From: Diphasiastrum complanatum
Taxonomy: Eukaryota > Streptophyta > Lycopodiopsida > Lycopodiales > Lycopodiaceae
Assembly (NCBI GenBank): GCA_029204225.1
Contig: CM055102.1
Coordinates: forward strand, 36,882,585-36,946,584
Length of the DNA: 64,000 bases
Reading direction: 5' to 3'
Below the pieces are notes generated by a model. It ran no database searches and had not been told where the DNA came from. It saw only the letters and a program-made list of their open reading frames with translations. Numbering within the stretch: position 1 is the stretch's first letter; each line of letters opens with the position of its first letter. The position numbers and the translations under genes were made by a program. Shown piece after piece: positions 35,331 to 48,422 of this stretch.

Positions 35331-35871
35331 TGAAATGGAATTAGTTAAATAAATATTTTTCTAAAGTGAATTATATCATGATGTTCCTAGATGATTGGGA
35401 TTTTTTATGATGTCGGCCACCTACTTTTGTAAGACAGTTGACTCGAGCTACCAAGAGGGTAATTATGCATGATCTAAGGCTTTGATAGCCAGGGGTTTAG
35501 GGTGTACCCTAATGGCACTCTACCTAATCTCATATCCGAGATCATTTGATATGGATTGAGAGATTATAAAGAGATGGTGATTTTGGCAAGTTTGCTCTTT
35601 AATGAGGAATTGATGAATGATGAATGTGATATTTTTTGTGTCTAATGAATAGATCTGAATCTAAACAAAGTATTAAACTTTCCACGTGTGTGACAGGATG
35701 TGAAGATCAATTATTTCTAGTTTTATTGTGGTGTTCAAAAGCTCTTGCCAATTAGATGCAAAATAGGCTGAATTGTGTGCTAGTTTTCTATCTATTAGAT
35801 ATAAGTGAAACCTTTGATGCTTTTTCAATGTTTTAGTATCCAAATGAGGTTCATAATCTCTGATTTTAACA
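35331..35871 (+). repeat. Copia 5' LTR (second family), approximate borders
   Basis: The right end is fixed by the primer-binding site at 35872. The left border is a guess, and the sequence differs from family A. Confidence 0.45.
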
Positions 35872-35884
35872 TGGTATCAGAGCC
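35872..35884 (+). other. Primer-binding site, copia type
   Basis: TGGTATCAGAGCC is a perfect match to the standard initiator tRNA-Met complement. Confidence 0.85.
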
Positions 35885-35981
35885 CAAATGCAAACATCAA
35901 GACTCAAATACAAGGAAGAGAGAAGCAATTACAAGTTGATGATTGTTTAATTTTTATTGCCTTTATTATTTTAATGATGTT

Positions 35982-36245
35982 CCTTCAAGTGTGAATGAAA
36001 CTGTAGCAACAAAAGAGTGATTTGATGTAATGAAAAGTGAGTATATGATGCATTGTTTGAGATACTTGTAAAATTATTGATCCTCCATCAAAGATACAAA
36101 ATGTTACTGTTTGCAAATGGGTCTTTAAGATCAAGCTTAATCAAGATGGTAGTTGAACAATTATAAAACAAGACTAGTTGCCAAGGGATATGCTCAATTC
36201 AAGGGGATTGACTATGATGAAACACTTGATTTTGTCATAGTTTGT
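35982..36245 (+). pseudogene. Copia reverse transcriptase N-terminus (remnant)
   Basis: Across frameshifts the plus strand encodes the pre-RT and RT start: DVMKSEY, DPPSKIQNVTVCKWVFKIKL and NQDGS, then a frame with VAKGYAQF…IDYDE-like residues. Gag, protease and integrase are absent between the primer-binding site and this point, so the element lost most of its interior. Confidence 0.6.
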
Positions 36246-36489
36246 GGTGGTGATTTCATTAACTCACATGCTTTTAGTGATCTACTGCCTGCAACATTTG
36301 TTAAAAAATGAGAATTTTCTTGGAACATGAAGCCGTACATCTATCTTCACCGACATTATCTCCAAAAAAATGGGATTGAAGTCAAACTATGTCTATTCTT
36401 TTCACTTACTTGACCATAAATGAGATTGTATTTTGGCTAAATAATAATTATTTGAAAGCATTGCAAGAATCAATTTCATCAGTGGACAA

Positions 36490-37260
36490 CATCTTGCAAT
36501 TCATCTCCTCTTAGACGATTTTCATCATCACTCTCACTTTCAAATTTTTTTTCATCATCCTGACTATTAGAATTTCTATTCTCAACATCTATGGAAGTGG
36601 GTGCTTCAAGTATGGTTTGACGATTTACTACATTTCTAGGTAGCTCAATCTCATAGTGTTTTCCATTTCATTCTCAACATTTGCACCCTCAATACTCGTT
36701 GTGAACGTGGTTCAACTTGAGCTACAAACCGCCATATCTTGTTTAGTCTATCTGGTTGAAAAAACACCCGCAAAAATCACTATTTTAGAACATATCGAAA
36801 ACTCAAATATTGAAGTCACTTGTAATAAAATGAAAAACATGATAGCATAGCATGTGCACCTGCTCACAGTGACAAGGCAACACCAATGTGTCAAAGGACT
36901 CCATGCTCAATGTTTTTGATGAATCAATCACAAAAAATCCACTTGGGTCCGATTTTACGGTTGCATTTGGCCCTCTACAAACTACCTTGAACCATTTCAC
37001 ATCAAATAAAAAATAGTGTCCACTTTCACCAAATGACACATCATAAATATTTTGTATAGTTCCTATGTAGTATATGTCTCCTGAGATGGGATTCCGATCT
37101 CGTGCACTGCTTTGACTTTCTTGTTGGAAAGATGCTATTACACCATAATCGTGTGTGCATCTCTTGTTATCAATCCTTTCAACACGAAAGTGGAAACCAA
37201 AAGCCCATATAGCATTATACATTTTGCCCTGCCACATGACAAACACGAATCTCATAAATA
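36490..37260 (-). pseudogene. CACTA-type transposon ORF fragment (DUF4216-like)
   Basis: The minus frame 37255 to 36803 reads THDYGVIASFQQESQSSARD, YYIGTIQNIYDVSF, VKWFKVV, SGFFVID and VLPCHCEQV. The order 'T.D.GV…YYG.i..I.el.y….FkC.WW…D..GF….f.lA.Q..QVFY' is the DUF4216 domain found in the transposase ORF of plant En/Spm (CACTA) elements. After a probable intron the acidic tail SIDVENRNSNSQDDEKKFES ends at about 36490. No terminal repeats were identified. Confidence 0.65.
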
Positions 37261-39944
37261 ATCACTGTGAATGAACATGGTGTTTCAAAATGATGAAACA
37301 AATATTGTTATAAACAAGAATGTTCTAATAATAAAGTATCTAAAGAATAATACCTTCCATTTGCATCCTCTTGCAAAGTACCATTCTACGTTCGATACTA
37401 TAGTTGCTCAATCAAAGCAGCGTAATTTTATGGTTCACAAATAGCACTTTGTTTTAATGTGTGTTCATAAACAAACCTTCAAGTATTAATCAACAAATCA
37501 AACTAGATGTAGGTTCAGTGTTTTCCTTAGTGTGGCTAGATAGGCCTTACAAATACCAGGCATTCAGCTTGCCAAACAAAACCTGTGGCAAACAATTAGT
37601 TCCCAAATCTTGAATAGTTGTGTTGGTGCTGTTTGGAAGGATAATATTATAGACTCAAAGTTCTCTTATGAGTGCAGCATACAATCGCTCACTTCCAAAC
37701 GGGTATGGCGATAAAACTTGCTTCAAAGTCGGTTTAAAAGGTCCCAACAATTGTTGGACCAATGACCTTCACAACTCTTGGCAACATTTATAGATTTAAA
37801 TGCAACGGTGGTCAGGTTTCTACACACCACTGACCTGTGCGCAACTTATTTGGAAACCTCAATTGACTGCTGGTTGTGATCATAAGTCGTAGATAGAATT
37901 TTGGAATTAGCCACAGATTACAATAGATATGGAAAGACAAAAGAAGGGCCGCCAATAAAGTTTGATAAGACAAACATAAATTTGCCACAGGTCACTTCAC
38001 AAGTAGGCAATTTATGAGGGCACGGGCCTCAGCCAACAAAAGAAAACAACGAACAGGTTGGAGCAAGCCGTTGGAGGGGAGAATAGCAAGCAGAAGAGTG
38101 GGCCGCCAACAGGGCAACTCACAGGTAGGAGGGTGTGGCCTTTGTCTTGTTCAATTGATAATGGACATGGTATTCATGGGTTTGAAGCAATGATTTGCAG
38201 TTTATTACTTTGTTTCATAGATCAGTGACCTTCATGAAGCATAAAGAACTATCCTAACATGAATCAAGACACTCTCAAGAAAGCAATCTTTGAACAGAAG
38301 ACAATGATTATCAACCTTCTCTTTCATATCCCTGTAGAAGGAACAACACAATCCCACATTTCAAACTTGCAGTAACAATGTTAGAGACAATAATCTGGTT
38401 TTCAAACTCTCACAACCTGCAACCAAATGTTGAAGATGGTAGAAAAGAGATACAAGATGTAATCCCCACAATACCAGGGCCTGCAATCACAAGATTAAAG
38501 ACTGCAAAAGCAAATAACACCAAATCTGATTCCACAAATGAAATGGTGAAAACACAATGCTAAAGATCAAACCAATAAATCAACAGTAGTGAAATGGAAT
38601 AGACAACAAAGTGGAAGAGGCTGAGAGTGGGGGCACCAAGCACAACAACTTCTTCTCCTTCCTTCTCTTCACCTTCTCACCAAGAGCTCTCTGCACATAA
38701 GCTTCTCAACAAGCTTTTTCCTCTCTCAAAATCACAATGAACAATGGATGAATGTTACGTAGAGGTGGTCCTCTCTAATGCTACAGAAGGTTGGGGCCCA
38801 AAGAGGTGCACCTCTTCATGAATGGGCACCCATAGGGGCTTTTAGCAGTTGGGCCCAAACTTAAGGGATGAGCCCCAAATTTAAATCACTAAAGTGGCCT
38901 ACGATGAATAAAGATTAATTGGTTTTCAAGATGAACTGGCACCTCCTAGCCCCGACAAACCCGGGAACTAGGGGCATAGGCTTCTTAAATAAATTTTAAT
39001 AAAAGTGCAACCAGCCCTAATGGGCCATTTACGCGTCAGTTTTAAGCAGTTTTGCATTGGTGTAGTAGCGTGTGGCTATGATTTTTCGTCAAAAATAACT
39101 TAAAAAGGGGTATTTTTCCCTGCAAACAACACTATGGAGCATCGACAATAAACCAATAAGGAGTTTCGGAATCTAGATTTATCGGGAATGCCTATATCAC
39201 AAGGTTGACAAATCGTGGACCAACCAATGAGTAAAACCAAAGCCCAACGCCTACCCAACACATCTTATGGCGACGAGAATAAAAGCATGGCCGAGTCGAC
39301 AAAAAGACTTAGATCTAATTATAAATATAATGTTAGACACTCTTAGAAGGTGCACTATACTTGTAAGCCGACGAAGCAAGAAGTAGAATTAGATCTCAAT
39401 CCCAATAGGCCAAAAATAAGAAAGGACCCAAGTAATTCTAAAATACATTTTGGCTTTTAGCTTTCTAAGATAGTCAAGTTGTTATGGCATATGATTTTTG
39501 GGTGAACCAAAAAAAATAACCCTAGCTTTGTCTATAAGTAGGGATGTGAGACCATTTTGTAATCACTTTTCATTTGTGTGATTTGGAACTGCGAACTGCA
39601 CAGTCTTGCATGCAGGCCTCTACTGCGACTATGAGGTATGGGAGAGGCTGGCACGGTTTGGCGCCCTTGAGCCATCCTCTGTACGGTCTAAAGTTGTGGT
39701 GGTGGTGGCAGGGGGGGGAAGGGGGGGGGGGGGGGATAGTACTTTGTATTTTCCTCTCAATTTTTTGAAGTGACATTTTGGGGGAGGGGAAGTGTCTGCT
39801 TTCCCACATAAACAAAAACCATGAAGAAAAAGTTTGGCATAAGATATTGAAAACTTAAGTAACAAGTCTAAATTAAATAAAACTTGGCTTCTATGTTGAA
39901 AATTTTATACTCTATGAGGGAAATCCCATTAAAGGCTTTTAATC
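37261..39944. other. Intergenic; G-run at 39709-39736
   Basis: No gene could be supported. A guanine tract (GGGGGGG-GAA-G16) preceded by GGT repeats is at about 39689-39736. The 38640-39000 part has a balanced, gene-like composition but no open frame over 70 codons that I can place. Confidence 0.4.
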
Positions 39945-40190
39945 ATTAGAGAAAATTTGGCTTTTAAAAGGGCCCCATAAGGATTGCCATGTAGGATGAC
40001 AAAGTTCTTGCAATGTAAAATACAAAAATAACATCTTTTCCTACCCGTCATCTTGCCCACATAGTATTCAATGGTTAACCATTCTGTGTATAATATAGTC
40101 TCTGGCTATAAAAAAAAATTGTAACATTTGAACAACATCTCGGATTGACGTTCATAGTGCCATTAGAAAGTCCTTTACGAGAGCTTTCCA
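39945..40190 (-). repeat. Dispersed repeat related to the palindrome arms
   Basis: In reverse complement this reads CTACATGGCAATCCTTATGG then GGCCC…AATTTTCTCTAATGAT. It matches 9950-10010 and 22005-22060, continues into the 'TGGTTAACCATTCTGTGTA' block that parallels 9413-9430, and into a weak copy of the 'GAAAGTCCTTTACGAGAGCTTTCC' segment. Confidence 0.55.
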
Positions 40191-40379
40191 ACAACACCAA
40201 ACATGACCCAGTTCTGAGCTATGCTTACTTGGTGAGGAGCTCACTTTGTCCTATGGGCTCACGATCATATTCATCTTTTTCTTTTCTGCAAATCATTCTT
40301 TCTATGATCCATTACTTTTGGATCTCTTTGGGCTTTATAGGAGGGGATTCCACAATCATTGCTCTAGAGAGTTTCTTTT

Positions 40380-41070
40380 GATCGGGACCGATCTGACTCA
40401 TTTGTTGCTTAAGTTTCTTCCTTTCCTCCTCAGCTTCTTGGCTCTTTCTCTTTATTTCTTCTTGCTACTTCGTCTGCCTTCTTAAATCTTCTCTCTAGCT
40501 GACCAACCAATGTGGGTGGTAGTTGGTCTCCGCAAGACATTTGCAATGATCTATTAGCTGCTTCGGTAAGACTATCAAGGTTTGAAAAAATTGGGGATTT
40601 CTCAGGTGAATAATGGAATAGTGAAAAAGAGATTTATGGATGGTAGGGTGGTGGTGGTATCAGTAGATATAGGTGTTGTGGCAAGAAGATTGGTTAATGG
40701 AGATATGGATGGCGTGGATGTAGGAGTGGTTGAAGAGGAAGACTAGTTCCCCAATACTTGTACTTCCTCCTGAAGGATCTTTATCTTGACTGGGGTGCTT
40801 CTTCTGATTGAGTCCCTTTGGATTGCCCATCTATCTTCTTAGCATTTGTCTTTTTCATCTTTGGTTTTGTGACCTTGGCTAGTGATCTTGCTCATGTTGT
40901 TGCTGGCAATGTGGCTGCTCCTGTGGATGTCTGCAAATCCACTCTCTCCCCCCCAAAAAAAAATCAGTTGGTGGGGATGTTGTTGCTGGTATATTGCATG
41001 TTCGAGATGAGACCGTTGTTTGGAACACACAGTTGAAGCACATTGTACATTTGACTCGACTACCAAATTT
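40380..41070 (-). pseudogene. Possible retroelement coding remnant (Lys/Glu-rich)
   Basis: Minus-strand reading across frames gives SLTEAANRSLQMSCGDQLPP, then a charged helix region ERRFKKADEVARR and EAEEERKKLKQQMSQ. It resembles gag C-terminal coiled coils, but no catalytic domain is visible. Confidence 0.25.
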
Positions 41071-42130
41071 CAACTAATTTTTTTTCTCACAATTTTGATG
41101 TAGTTGACTCAAAGACTATATTGCAATGATATAGAGGAATCAATTCTGAAGTGACATGGATTTCTCAAATTTTCAATATATACAAAAATCCTAAATGCTC
41201 TACAAGGTGATCTGGCCCATGGATAGATGAATAGAAAATTCAATCCCGAGATATTTGACAATTATGACTCTCATTCGGTAGCTATGAAATAAAATGAAAT
41301 CCAGAAAAATACATGCAATCACAAGAAAACATCACTTGAAGCATACACATACAAAATCAATCACATAAAAAAAGATAAAGATAAACAATGAAATTTACCA
41401 GCTTTACAAAGAGTTGATTACTATGTGGCACTTGTCGAACACAAATTTTATTCATCAACATTGATATTCCACCTTGACAATTGCAATTTCCAATTGTTCT
41501 TCAGAGTAATGAAAAAACTCTGATATCCCTTGTTGAAAACAAGGCAGAATTGATGACACTAAATGTATGCAAGATAGAGCTTGAAATGCATGGAAGGAGA
41601 AGATACTAGTACTCCTCTAATCAGGAGATTCATTTAATGAATTTCCATATAGGTATTCTATTGTGTAAGGCCTTGGAAATCTTCTTAGAATGTGGAAGAC
41701 ATATAGATTTGAGGTTGCAGAAAGGCAAAAAAAATTTCAATTCTCTGGAGAGGTTGCTCTTGGTTGAGAATTGTAGCAGATGATAGAATGCTTGTTTCAC
41801 TTTCTTCCTGCAAGATCTCATTTCATAATTAGCATCTCTGTTCCATTATCGACTTGGTTAATCTCGTGGTTATGTAGAAGTTCTCAAGAACTTCCCAATT
41901 GATCAGTAGGTTTTGTGGTTTGTTGTTTTGGTGCTCATGTTGTGTTGTCATGAGGATCCTAACCCATCTTCGGCATCACGGTTCTTTCGATGGGTTTCTA
42001 CAACTATACGGACAAAACATGACCACAATTGGATGCGCGTTGTGGATTGCGAGCCAATTGGGCCGAACGTCGGGTGCATTTTTCCAAGGAAGCCGGTCTT
42101 GTACAGGTCTTCAGCCTCGCTATATTAACA
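41071..42130. other. No gene seen
   Basis: Short frames only. Mostly AT-rich to about 41870, then more balanced. Confidence 0.3.
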
Positions 42131-42137
42131 AAGGACG

Positions 42138-45067
42138 TCAATGGTAGGTCCTGTACAAGGGAATCTGATCCATGATGGCCGTCGTTTTGAAGATTTTATT
42201 GTAATAGGCTTCCAGTATAATGATCTCTGGAGAATTAGCCGCATCAGTCATAAAGTGGTTGAGCACTTGTTGGAAATCGATGGTTGTGCTCCAACCCTTT
42301 GCTGACTTTATGATTAAATATTTCTTTTCAAAGAGGGCCTGCTGCTTTGAGTTAGGTACCATAAAAACTTTGTTATACCAGTGTTTATGCACCGCCACAG
42401 GATCAGGGAGGTTATCCACTGGGCGAGGAGGAACTGTGGAGGTTGTTGGAAGATCAGATTTTGGGAGTGAAGAGGAGGTGAGAGGTGGGGAAGAAACACG
42501 AGGGGGAGAACTAGTGCGAGATGGTGAGATGTCATGAGATGGTGAGAGGCCGCGAGGAGGAGATGAAATCTCTAATTTGGGCATGTTAGGATCGATTTGA
42601 GAGGTGGTAGTGGTGGCTTCCTGAGAGTCATACAAAATGTCTTGGTCGAAGGTGCAATCTCCGCCAGTGTTGAGGTCGAAGTGAGGAAAAGTTGGCTGAA
42701 GTTGGTGGTAGTTGAAGGTGGAGGTAGATTCGATGAATGGAAATTCAGAAATCAAGCAGGGATGCTTGACGGGTGGATCTTGGAGAATGGCATTATAATG
42801 AGCCAAGGCCACATTATAGTAGACATGAGCATGGCTGGATGATATTGGTGACAGTCGTAATACAAGGCTTTGAGCTCGTTATAAGCGAGGCAGAGAGCAT
42901 TAGGAAGTGTGGCGACAGTGGTTTTGGTAGTGCTTAATATGCTCTACAAGGGCATTAGAAGGCTTCTCTGATCCTGTTGGCCGCTAGTACTCTGGCGCGT
43001 ACCATACCTGTTGGAGTTGTGAAGATGAAGGGATAAACGGAGGTGGAACAAAGAGGGGGGGTTGATGCATATGATCTAGCTCCAATTATAAGCGTTGATC
43101 TTGCAAAAAATTAATGATGGCACAAAGGCATGCTACTAAAATGGAGCAGAAGACTCCTGAAAACATCACAAAAATAGCCAAAATCCTTAACTTGGATAAA
43201 GCCAATAAGGACGACAACAACAAAAATATTTTTATTGACCTCCGATGCAATCTGATAAATATGAATGACATCCGAATTAGAGAGGGAAAAAGCCAGGAAA
43301 GGCAGAGAGAAATAATAAAAAGCTTTTCTAATCTAGTATTGTAAGGTAGGAGGTAAATTATCGTCAAGAGCAGTGAAAAACTCTAGAAAGACATAGAATT
43401 GCTTATTAAGAGTTTTTAATTGGCCTTCTGCTGCTTGGAGCACGTGCTCATCTTCTGGGAGCATGGCACGAAGGGCTGCCAACTCGATATCCTTGGCGAG
43501 GAGCTTAGCATCATGAAGTTTTCGTTGATCTTGGTAAGTTTGCAGCACCTGGCTAGAGTGGTCCTTGTAATATTTGGCGTGCTTCCTTTGCAACTTTTGA
43601 GCGGCCGGTGATTCATTTTTTGCCGCTGCTACCATCTGATCTAGGGAAGCTTGGATGGCCTGCACCTGCTGATTAGCTTGTTGGACTTTCATTGGCAAGG
43701 CCCCCTGTTGAGTCTGGAAGTTGGTCTGGCCCCGTTGATTCTCTGTTAGCTCCCTTGAGACATTACGCTCCAATTGACAGATGTAATTCTTGAGCAATCT
43801 CTTTGAGGCTCGAAGAGATTCACATGAGTGACAATGGAGGTGACTGGAACAATGATGGTAGAGATGAGTGGGGGACAAACAGGAGAGGAAACAATTGGAA
43901 TAGAGATAGAGAGGGGGGATGAGGTGGCAATGGCAAGAGTGACAATGGTGGAAGCGACGAGACTTGTGATGGCGATCGAGATAGGGGAGGTAATTACAAG
44001 GCAGATAGGGCTACGCACATGGGACACGATCCGAACTATGGGGGAAGAGTGGTTGGGGCTATGTACAGTGGTCACAATCTGAAGTTTGGGGTTGGGCTAG
44101 TGCATGTTTGATTGGATGGCGTAGGAGAAGATGTGAAAGTAGGTGACTGTTGGCCTACCAACAGTTGCGCAAAAGTAGCCTGCGACTAGCAGATGGAGAA
44201 GATTGGGGGAGATTTTTGACACCTAGATGCTCTATATGCATATAGGTGATGACGGTGATGAGACCACCACAGGTGATCCGTGAAGGCTGCTTGAAAGTAG
44301 CCTGTAACTCTTTCATGAGAAACGAGGCATGGTCGTTATGATGATGACCTGCCTGGACACACAGAGAGGATGATGGGAACTAACAATGATGGTGGTGGAT
44401 AGAAAATCTATTGCGTCACGAAGATGTGAATTCCTGAGTCATGAGATCAGGTACTCGTCGTTGGTTTTGGTCTTAATGTCATTTTGGTTTGGGTTGAGAA
44501 ATGCGGATATGTCGTATTTGGCAAGTGTGCGAGTGGCTGGCGGTGATCGGAGTGTGAAAGCGTAAGAGCCATGGAAACTAGTTGTGGGTCGAGGGGGATC
44601 GCATGGTCCTGTCCCTTGTAGGTGACGGTAAAAGTGACGATGGTGAAAGTGGAAAATGCCTACCGGACTAGGGCAAGGTCCTAGAAAAGGGGAAGTTGCA
44701 TGTTATGGAGGCCTGCAGTAGTCAGGACCTCGAGATAGCCATCAGTGCGAAGAGAAACAATCTCTTACTCTGTAAGTAAAGTCAGTATGGTGTAATATGA
44801 AGGTGCGCACGTGGCACGAGCAGCAGGTTGGCGGGCAGATTGGGGAGATGTTTCTCCCTCCTCTCGGCTAGGGGAAGAGGATGAGATTGGGGAGGATGAA
44901 GAGGTAGATTCGGTCTGTTGGAATGCGGATGGCAAAGTTGAGGTGTGCGAAGACGTAGACAGGCTGGAGGAATGGCTGGGTCCAGCAGGTGTGGCGGCGC
45001 TTCGAGTGACTCGGACTTGTTGATCAGGTGGGGCAGTAGCGCCCAAAAGATGACATTTTGGTGCCAT
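42138..45067 (-). pseudogene. Gag-like region of a Ty3/gypsy-type element (plant 'putative transposon protein' fold)
   Basis: The minus strand begins MAPKCHLLGATAPP at 45067, followed by a Ser/Thr-rich leader. It then passes a stop to EIVSLRTDGYLEVLTTAGL and, across further lesions, FTIVTFTVTYKGQDHAIPLD. This corresponds to the 'LV..Fy.n……v.vrG..i.f….In..lglp' domain that precedes pol in several plant gypsy lineages. A Gln/Lys-rich coiled coil follows (AALRAMLPEDEHVLQAAEGQ, 43878-43333), then a Pro/Ser-rich stretch (42812-42138, SPPRGLSPSHDISPSRTSSP). Frameshifts and stops are frequent, and the 42138-42812 part has no recognised domain. Confidence 0.45.
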
Positions 45068-45084
45068 TGGTGGAAACTGGTATA

Positions 45085-45295
45085 GTGATGGATTGGGTCT
45101 GAGGGCGAGTTATGTACTGTAGGCGAGTAAAGTGGTGTCGATGAGTAATAATCAGAGACACGAGTAAACACAGGGGGTGAGTAAAGATCTGAGCGTGAGT
45201 AATGGTATCCAAGGGTGAGTAAAGAGTTGAGCATGAGTAATGTACTGTAGGCGAGTAATAGCGTGAGTAATGAACGCGAGTAATCAAGTGAAATG
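45085..45295 (+). repeat. Iterated GAGTAA motif array
   Basis: About ten copies of (G)NGAGTAA occur at irregular 13-35 bp spacing, directly upstream (minus sense) of the MAPK start at 45067. Several longer units are duplicated, for example ATGTACTGTAGGCGAGTAA at about 45109 (ATGTACTGTAGGCGAGTAA) and again at 45241. Confidence 0.7.
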
Positions 45296-45829
45296 AGATA
45301 ACTCGGCCTCATATATATAAAAAAATTATAACTCGCCTATTGCCATTTTCAGACAATGGTCCAATCAATGTCAAATTACTAATGCTTACATTGTGCACAA
45401 TCTGTTTTTTGATTGACTGCTAGATTTACGAGATTTTCTAATCAGAACATCCCGTTGTTTACTAAAAATAGTAGTTCTCATAAAAAATGAGCCTAACTTG
45501 CGTTTCGGCCAAAATTTCCCTGGACAGATTTGATCATATGTTGAAGTGCTATAGAGGACAACAATGATAAGGATAGTGACTGCTCAAAGTAGCAATATGG
45601 CTCTTTTTACAGACCATTTAGAGTACCTCTAGACTTTTGACAAGAAAAATGGGAGAGGGTGAGTAGGGTTGGGATTTTCACATTAGTTTTGTATAAGGCA
45701 CGACAATTTATACAAGGCAGGATGTATTGTATACAGGGAGAATGTATTCTACCTAGCCAGTTACTACCTATTTTGAAAGTTATCACCTACCTACGCTAAG
45801 GGGCTGGGGCAACTTCCTAATTTAACCGG

Positions 45830-46490
45830 GTTGATCTACAATTTAATCCTGATCTAAGTTATCTAAATCACCTAAACCTTCTACCCTAGGCTAATCTAAG
45901 CTAATCTACGCTACTGGCTAACCTAGCATAATATTTGGTCTATCTAACTATCTACCCTAGTTTACATCTACCTTAGAGATTGGTCTTATCTAAAATCTTT
46001 TTGACTAACATCTATTTTGACCTAATCCAAGTGTGACCTAGATTAACTAAGCTAACTACTCCTGACTAATAGACAGAACTAAGATTAACTAACTAAGAGA
46101 ATTGAACTTGATCTAATCTAGATATTCAGACCTATTTAAGGGTATCGGTCGATAACTACCCTAATCTATGAGACTTGGTCTATTACTTGAAAGCTAACTA
46201 ATAAAAAACCTATGCTAACAGGTAGAATTTTCTAGATCTAGTCAGACTTCCTAGATTTAGCCTAGATATCTGATTGGGGTCATTTAATTGAAACACTATC
46301 TTCGTAGGATAGTCTAACATATTTAACTAGACAAAGACTATCTAAGTAGGCTAGACTATCTACTTGGTCTTTTCAAACTAAACCACATAGTAAATGGCTG
46401 TTCTAACTGGCTAAGTAGTACTAATCCAATCTAACTTTCCGATCTAGCTATCCAATTTATCTAACTATTCTAAACTTAAGCAGAACACTA
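45830..46490. repeat. Low-complexity CTA/TCTAA-rich tract
   Basis: Dense degenerate repetition of CTAATCTA, CTAACTA and CTACCCTA words over ~650 bp with no open frame. No fixed period is apparent by eye. Confidence 0.6.
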
Positions 46491-46499
46491 AGGATCTAA

Positions 46500-48422
46500 C
46501 TTTTAACTCCTACTGGCGAAGTAGATCAGATAATCCTTCTTGTACTCCCCTGGTTGCATCAAAACACTCCCTATTGCATATTTAGAGGCGTTTGTGTGGA
46601 TGTGAAATTCTATGGTCCAGATAGGAGGTCGAAGGATCAACTGCCTACTAGCGAAGTAGATCAAATAATCCTTCTTGTACTCCCCTGGTTGCATCAGAAC
46701 ACTCCCTATTGCATAGTTACAGGCGTCTGTGTGGATGTGAAATTCTATGGTCCAGATAGGAGGTCGAAGGATTGGTGCAGTAACTAAGGCTTTCTTGAGT
46801 TTGTAGAAAGCCTCAGTGGCTTCGACTAACCATACTAGTGGGTAGTCATCTGATAGATTAAATGGGCCAACTTAGTGAAGTTCAGGACAAACCTCCGATA
46901 ATAATTGCAATGCCCCATAAAGATGTACACTTCGCGTATAGTTCTCGGTTCAGGCAATGCAAGTATTATGCGGATATTGTCAATGTCAGTAGCGATACCA
47001 TGTCTTGAAACTACATGGTCTAGCACTATGCCATGCATGACCAAAAATTGGCATTTGGCCGGGTTTAGGGATATGCCAAATAATCAACCCTGGATGAACA
47101 CTTTCTCTAAGCAAGCTAAATGTTGGGCTCTAGAGGAGTGGACACACAAGTCATCCATGAATATGTCAACAAACTTTTGACGAAAATTATTGAAGGCATA
47201 ACTCATCATTCGTTGGAAAGTGCTGGGAGCATTGCACAATCCAAATGGCATTACTTTGTAGGCATATGTTCCCTACTCAGTGGAGAAGGCCGTTTTGTGC
47301 TAATCTTCTAGGCTTATCTGCACCTAGTTATGGGCACTAAACCCATCCAGAAAACTATAGGCTTCTGCTCCGGCTATTCTCTCTAACATTTTCTCCATGA
47401 ATGGTAAAGGGAAATGGTCCTTGTTGATTACGGCATTCAACTTCTTGTAGTTCACACAAATCCTAAGTTTTTTATTTTTCCTAGGTACTACCACAATAGA
47501 CGATACCCAATCAATGTGTTCCATCTCGTAGATGAATCCTACATCTAGAAGCTTCTTCAATTCTTCTTGGATCAGCTGGATGTACTGCGGATTGGACCTA
47601 TAGGGCCTACTAATTGTGGGTTTTGCACCATCAGCCAGTGGAATGGTGTGAACCACCACATCTAGTCATATGTTAGCTCAGCGTAATTCCAAGCAATATA
47701 GTCGCGGTATTTGCGGAGAAGTGCCTTGAGATTCTCGAGTTCCTCTCCCTCTACATCTTCCCCTACTGATATCATATGACTTTCTTCTCCCTTCTCAGCC
47801 AGATCTATCAATTTTTGTACAGGTAGGACCTTGGCTCCTTGGGAGGTTTCTTCTAAGGGCTCTCTCTTTGCCCTGGGCATACCAACTACCACTTCATCCA
47901 TCTCATAGTCCTTGAAGTATTGTGGTACGTCATGCGTTGGCTTGGGCTCTTCTATGGCGTCTTGACAAATTTTCTCTTTTGATTCTTGGTCGATCATCAA
48001 CTCAGATTTGATTTTTCTTTTATCACTCTTAGCCTTCCACTCAGTGGTTTTTGATTTATACAAGGGGTTGCATTCGTGGAGAGGGCCGGTGGTTGGCTGA
48101 TTGTTGATACCCAATCTGTTTAGAGCATGGTCAAGCTTTCTGACGCTCTTGGCTAGTTTCATACCCAGATTTGTGAAGGAGCTTTTTCCTTCGGTGATTC
48201 TCCAGGTGGAGAATCCGAAGTAATTGGCTCTTTTCCCTTGGCATTCGTTGGTGATTCTGATTGTGGATCAAGGGTAGGATCTTTTACCATCTTTATGCTA
48301 TTGTCGCATAATGAGATTTCTAGATTATAAAGAGTCTCAAGGTCCCAATATATATATTCTCGCAAGAGATCATCGACAGTTATAGGAATACTAGTCATGG
48401 AACCATCGATCACTATATCCAT
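46500..48422 (-). pseudogene. Ty3/gypsy linker, reverse transcriptase and RNase H start (degenerate)
   Basis: From 48422 the minus strand gives a protease-linker region (MDIVIDGSMTSIPITVDDLL), a charged linker (48162-47662), then RT: ISRPYRSNPQYIQLIQEELK, WVSSIVVVPRKNKKLRICVN, YSFLDGFSAHN. After a frameshift come MPFGLCNAPSTFQRMM, FVDIFMDDLCVHSS (the x-MDD box) and FMGHCNYYRRFV. RNase H begins IHTNACNYAIGSVL and contains an in-frame duplication of 45 codons (46516 and 46651). The element ends in RNase H, and the integrase is missing. Several stops and shifts make it inactive. Confidence 0.85.

Noticed and set aside
39709-39736. Long G-run as a functional G-quadruplex
   Set aside because: It is a mononucleotide tract that could form a quadruplex, but nothing ties it to a gene or promoter.
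44811-45023. Plus-strand open frames over 43.8-45.0 kb
   Set aside because: They are antisense shadows of the minus-strand gag-like sequence.
45830-46490. CCCTA-containing words suggesting interstitial telomere repeats
   Set aside because: Plant telomere units are CCCTAAA in tandem; here CCCTA occurs only sporadically without periodicity.
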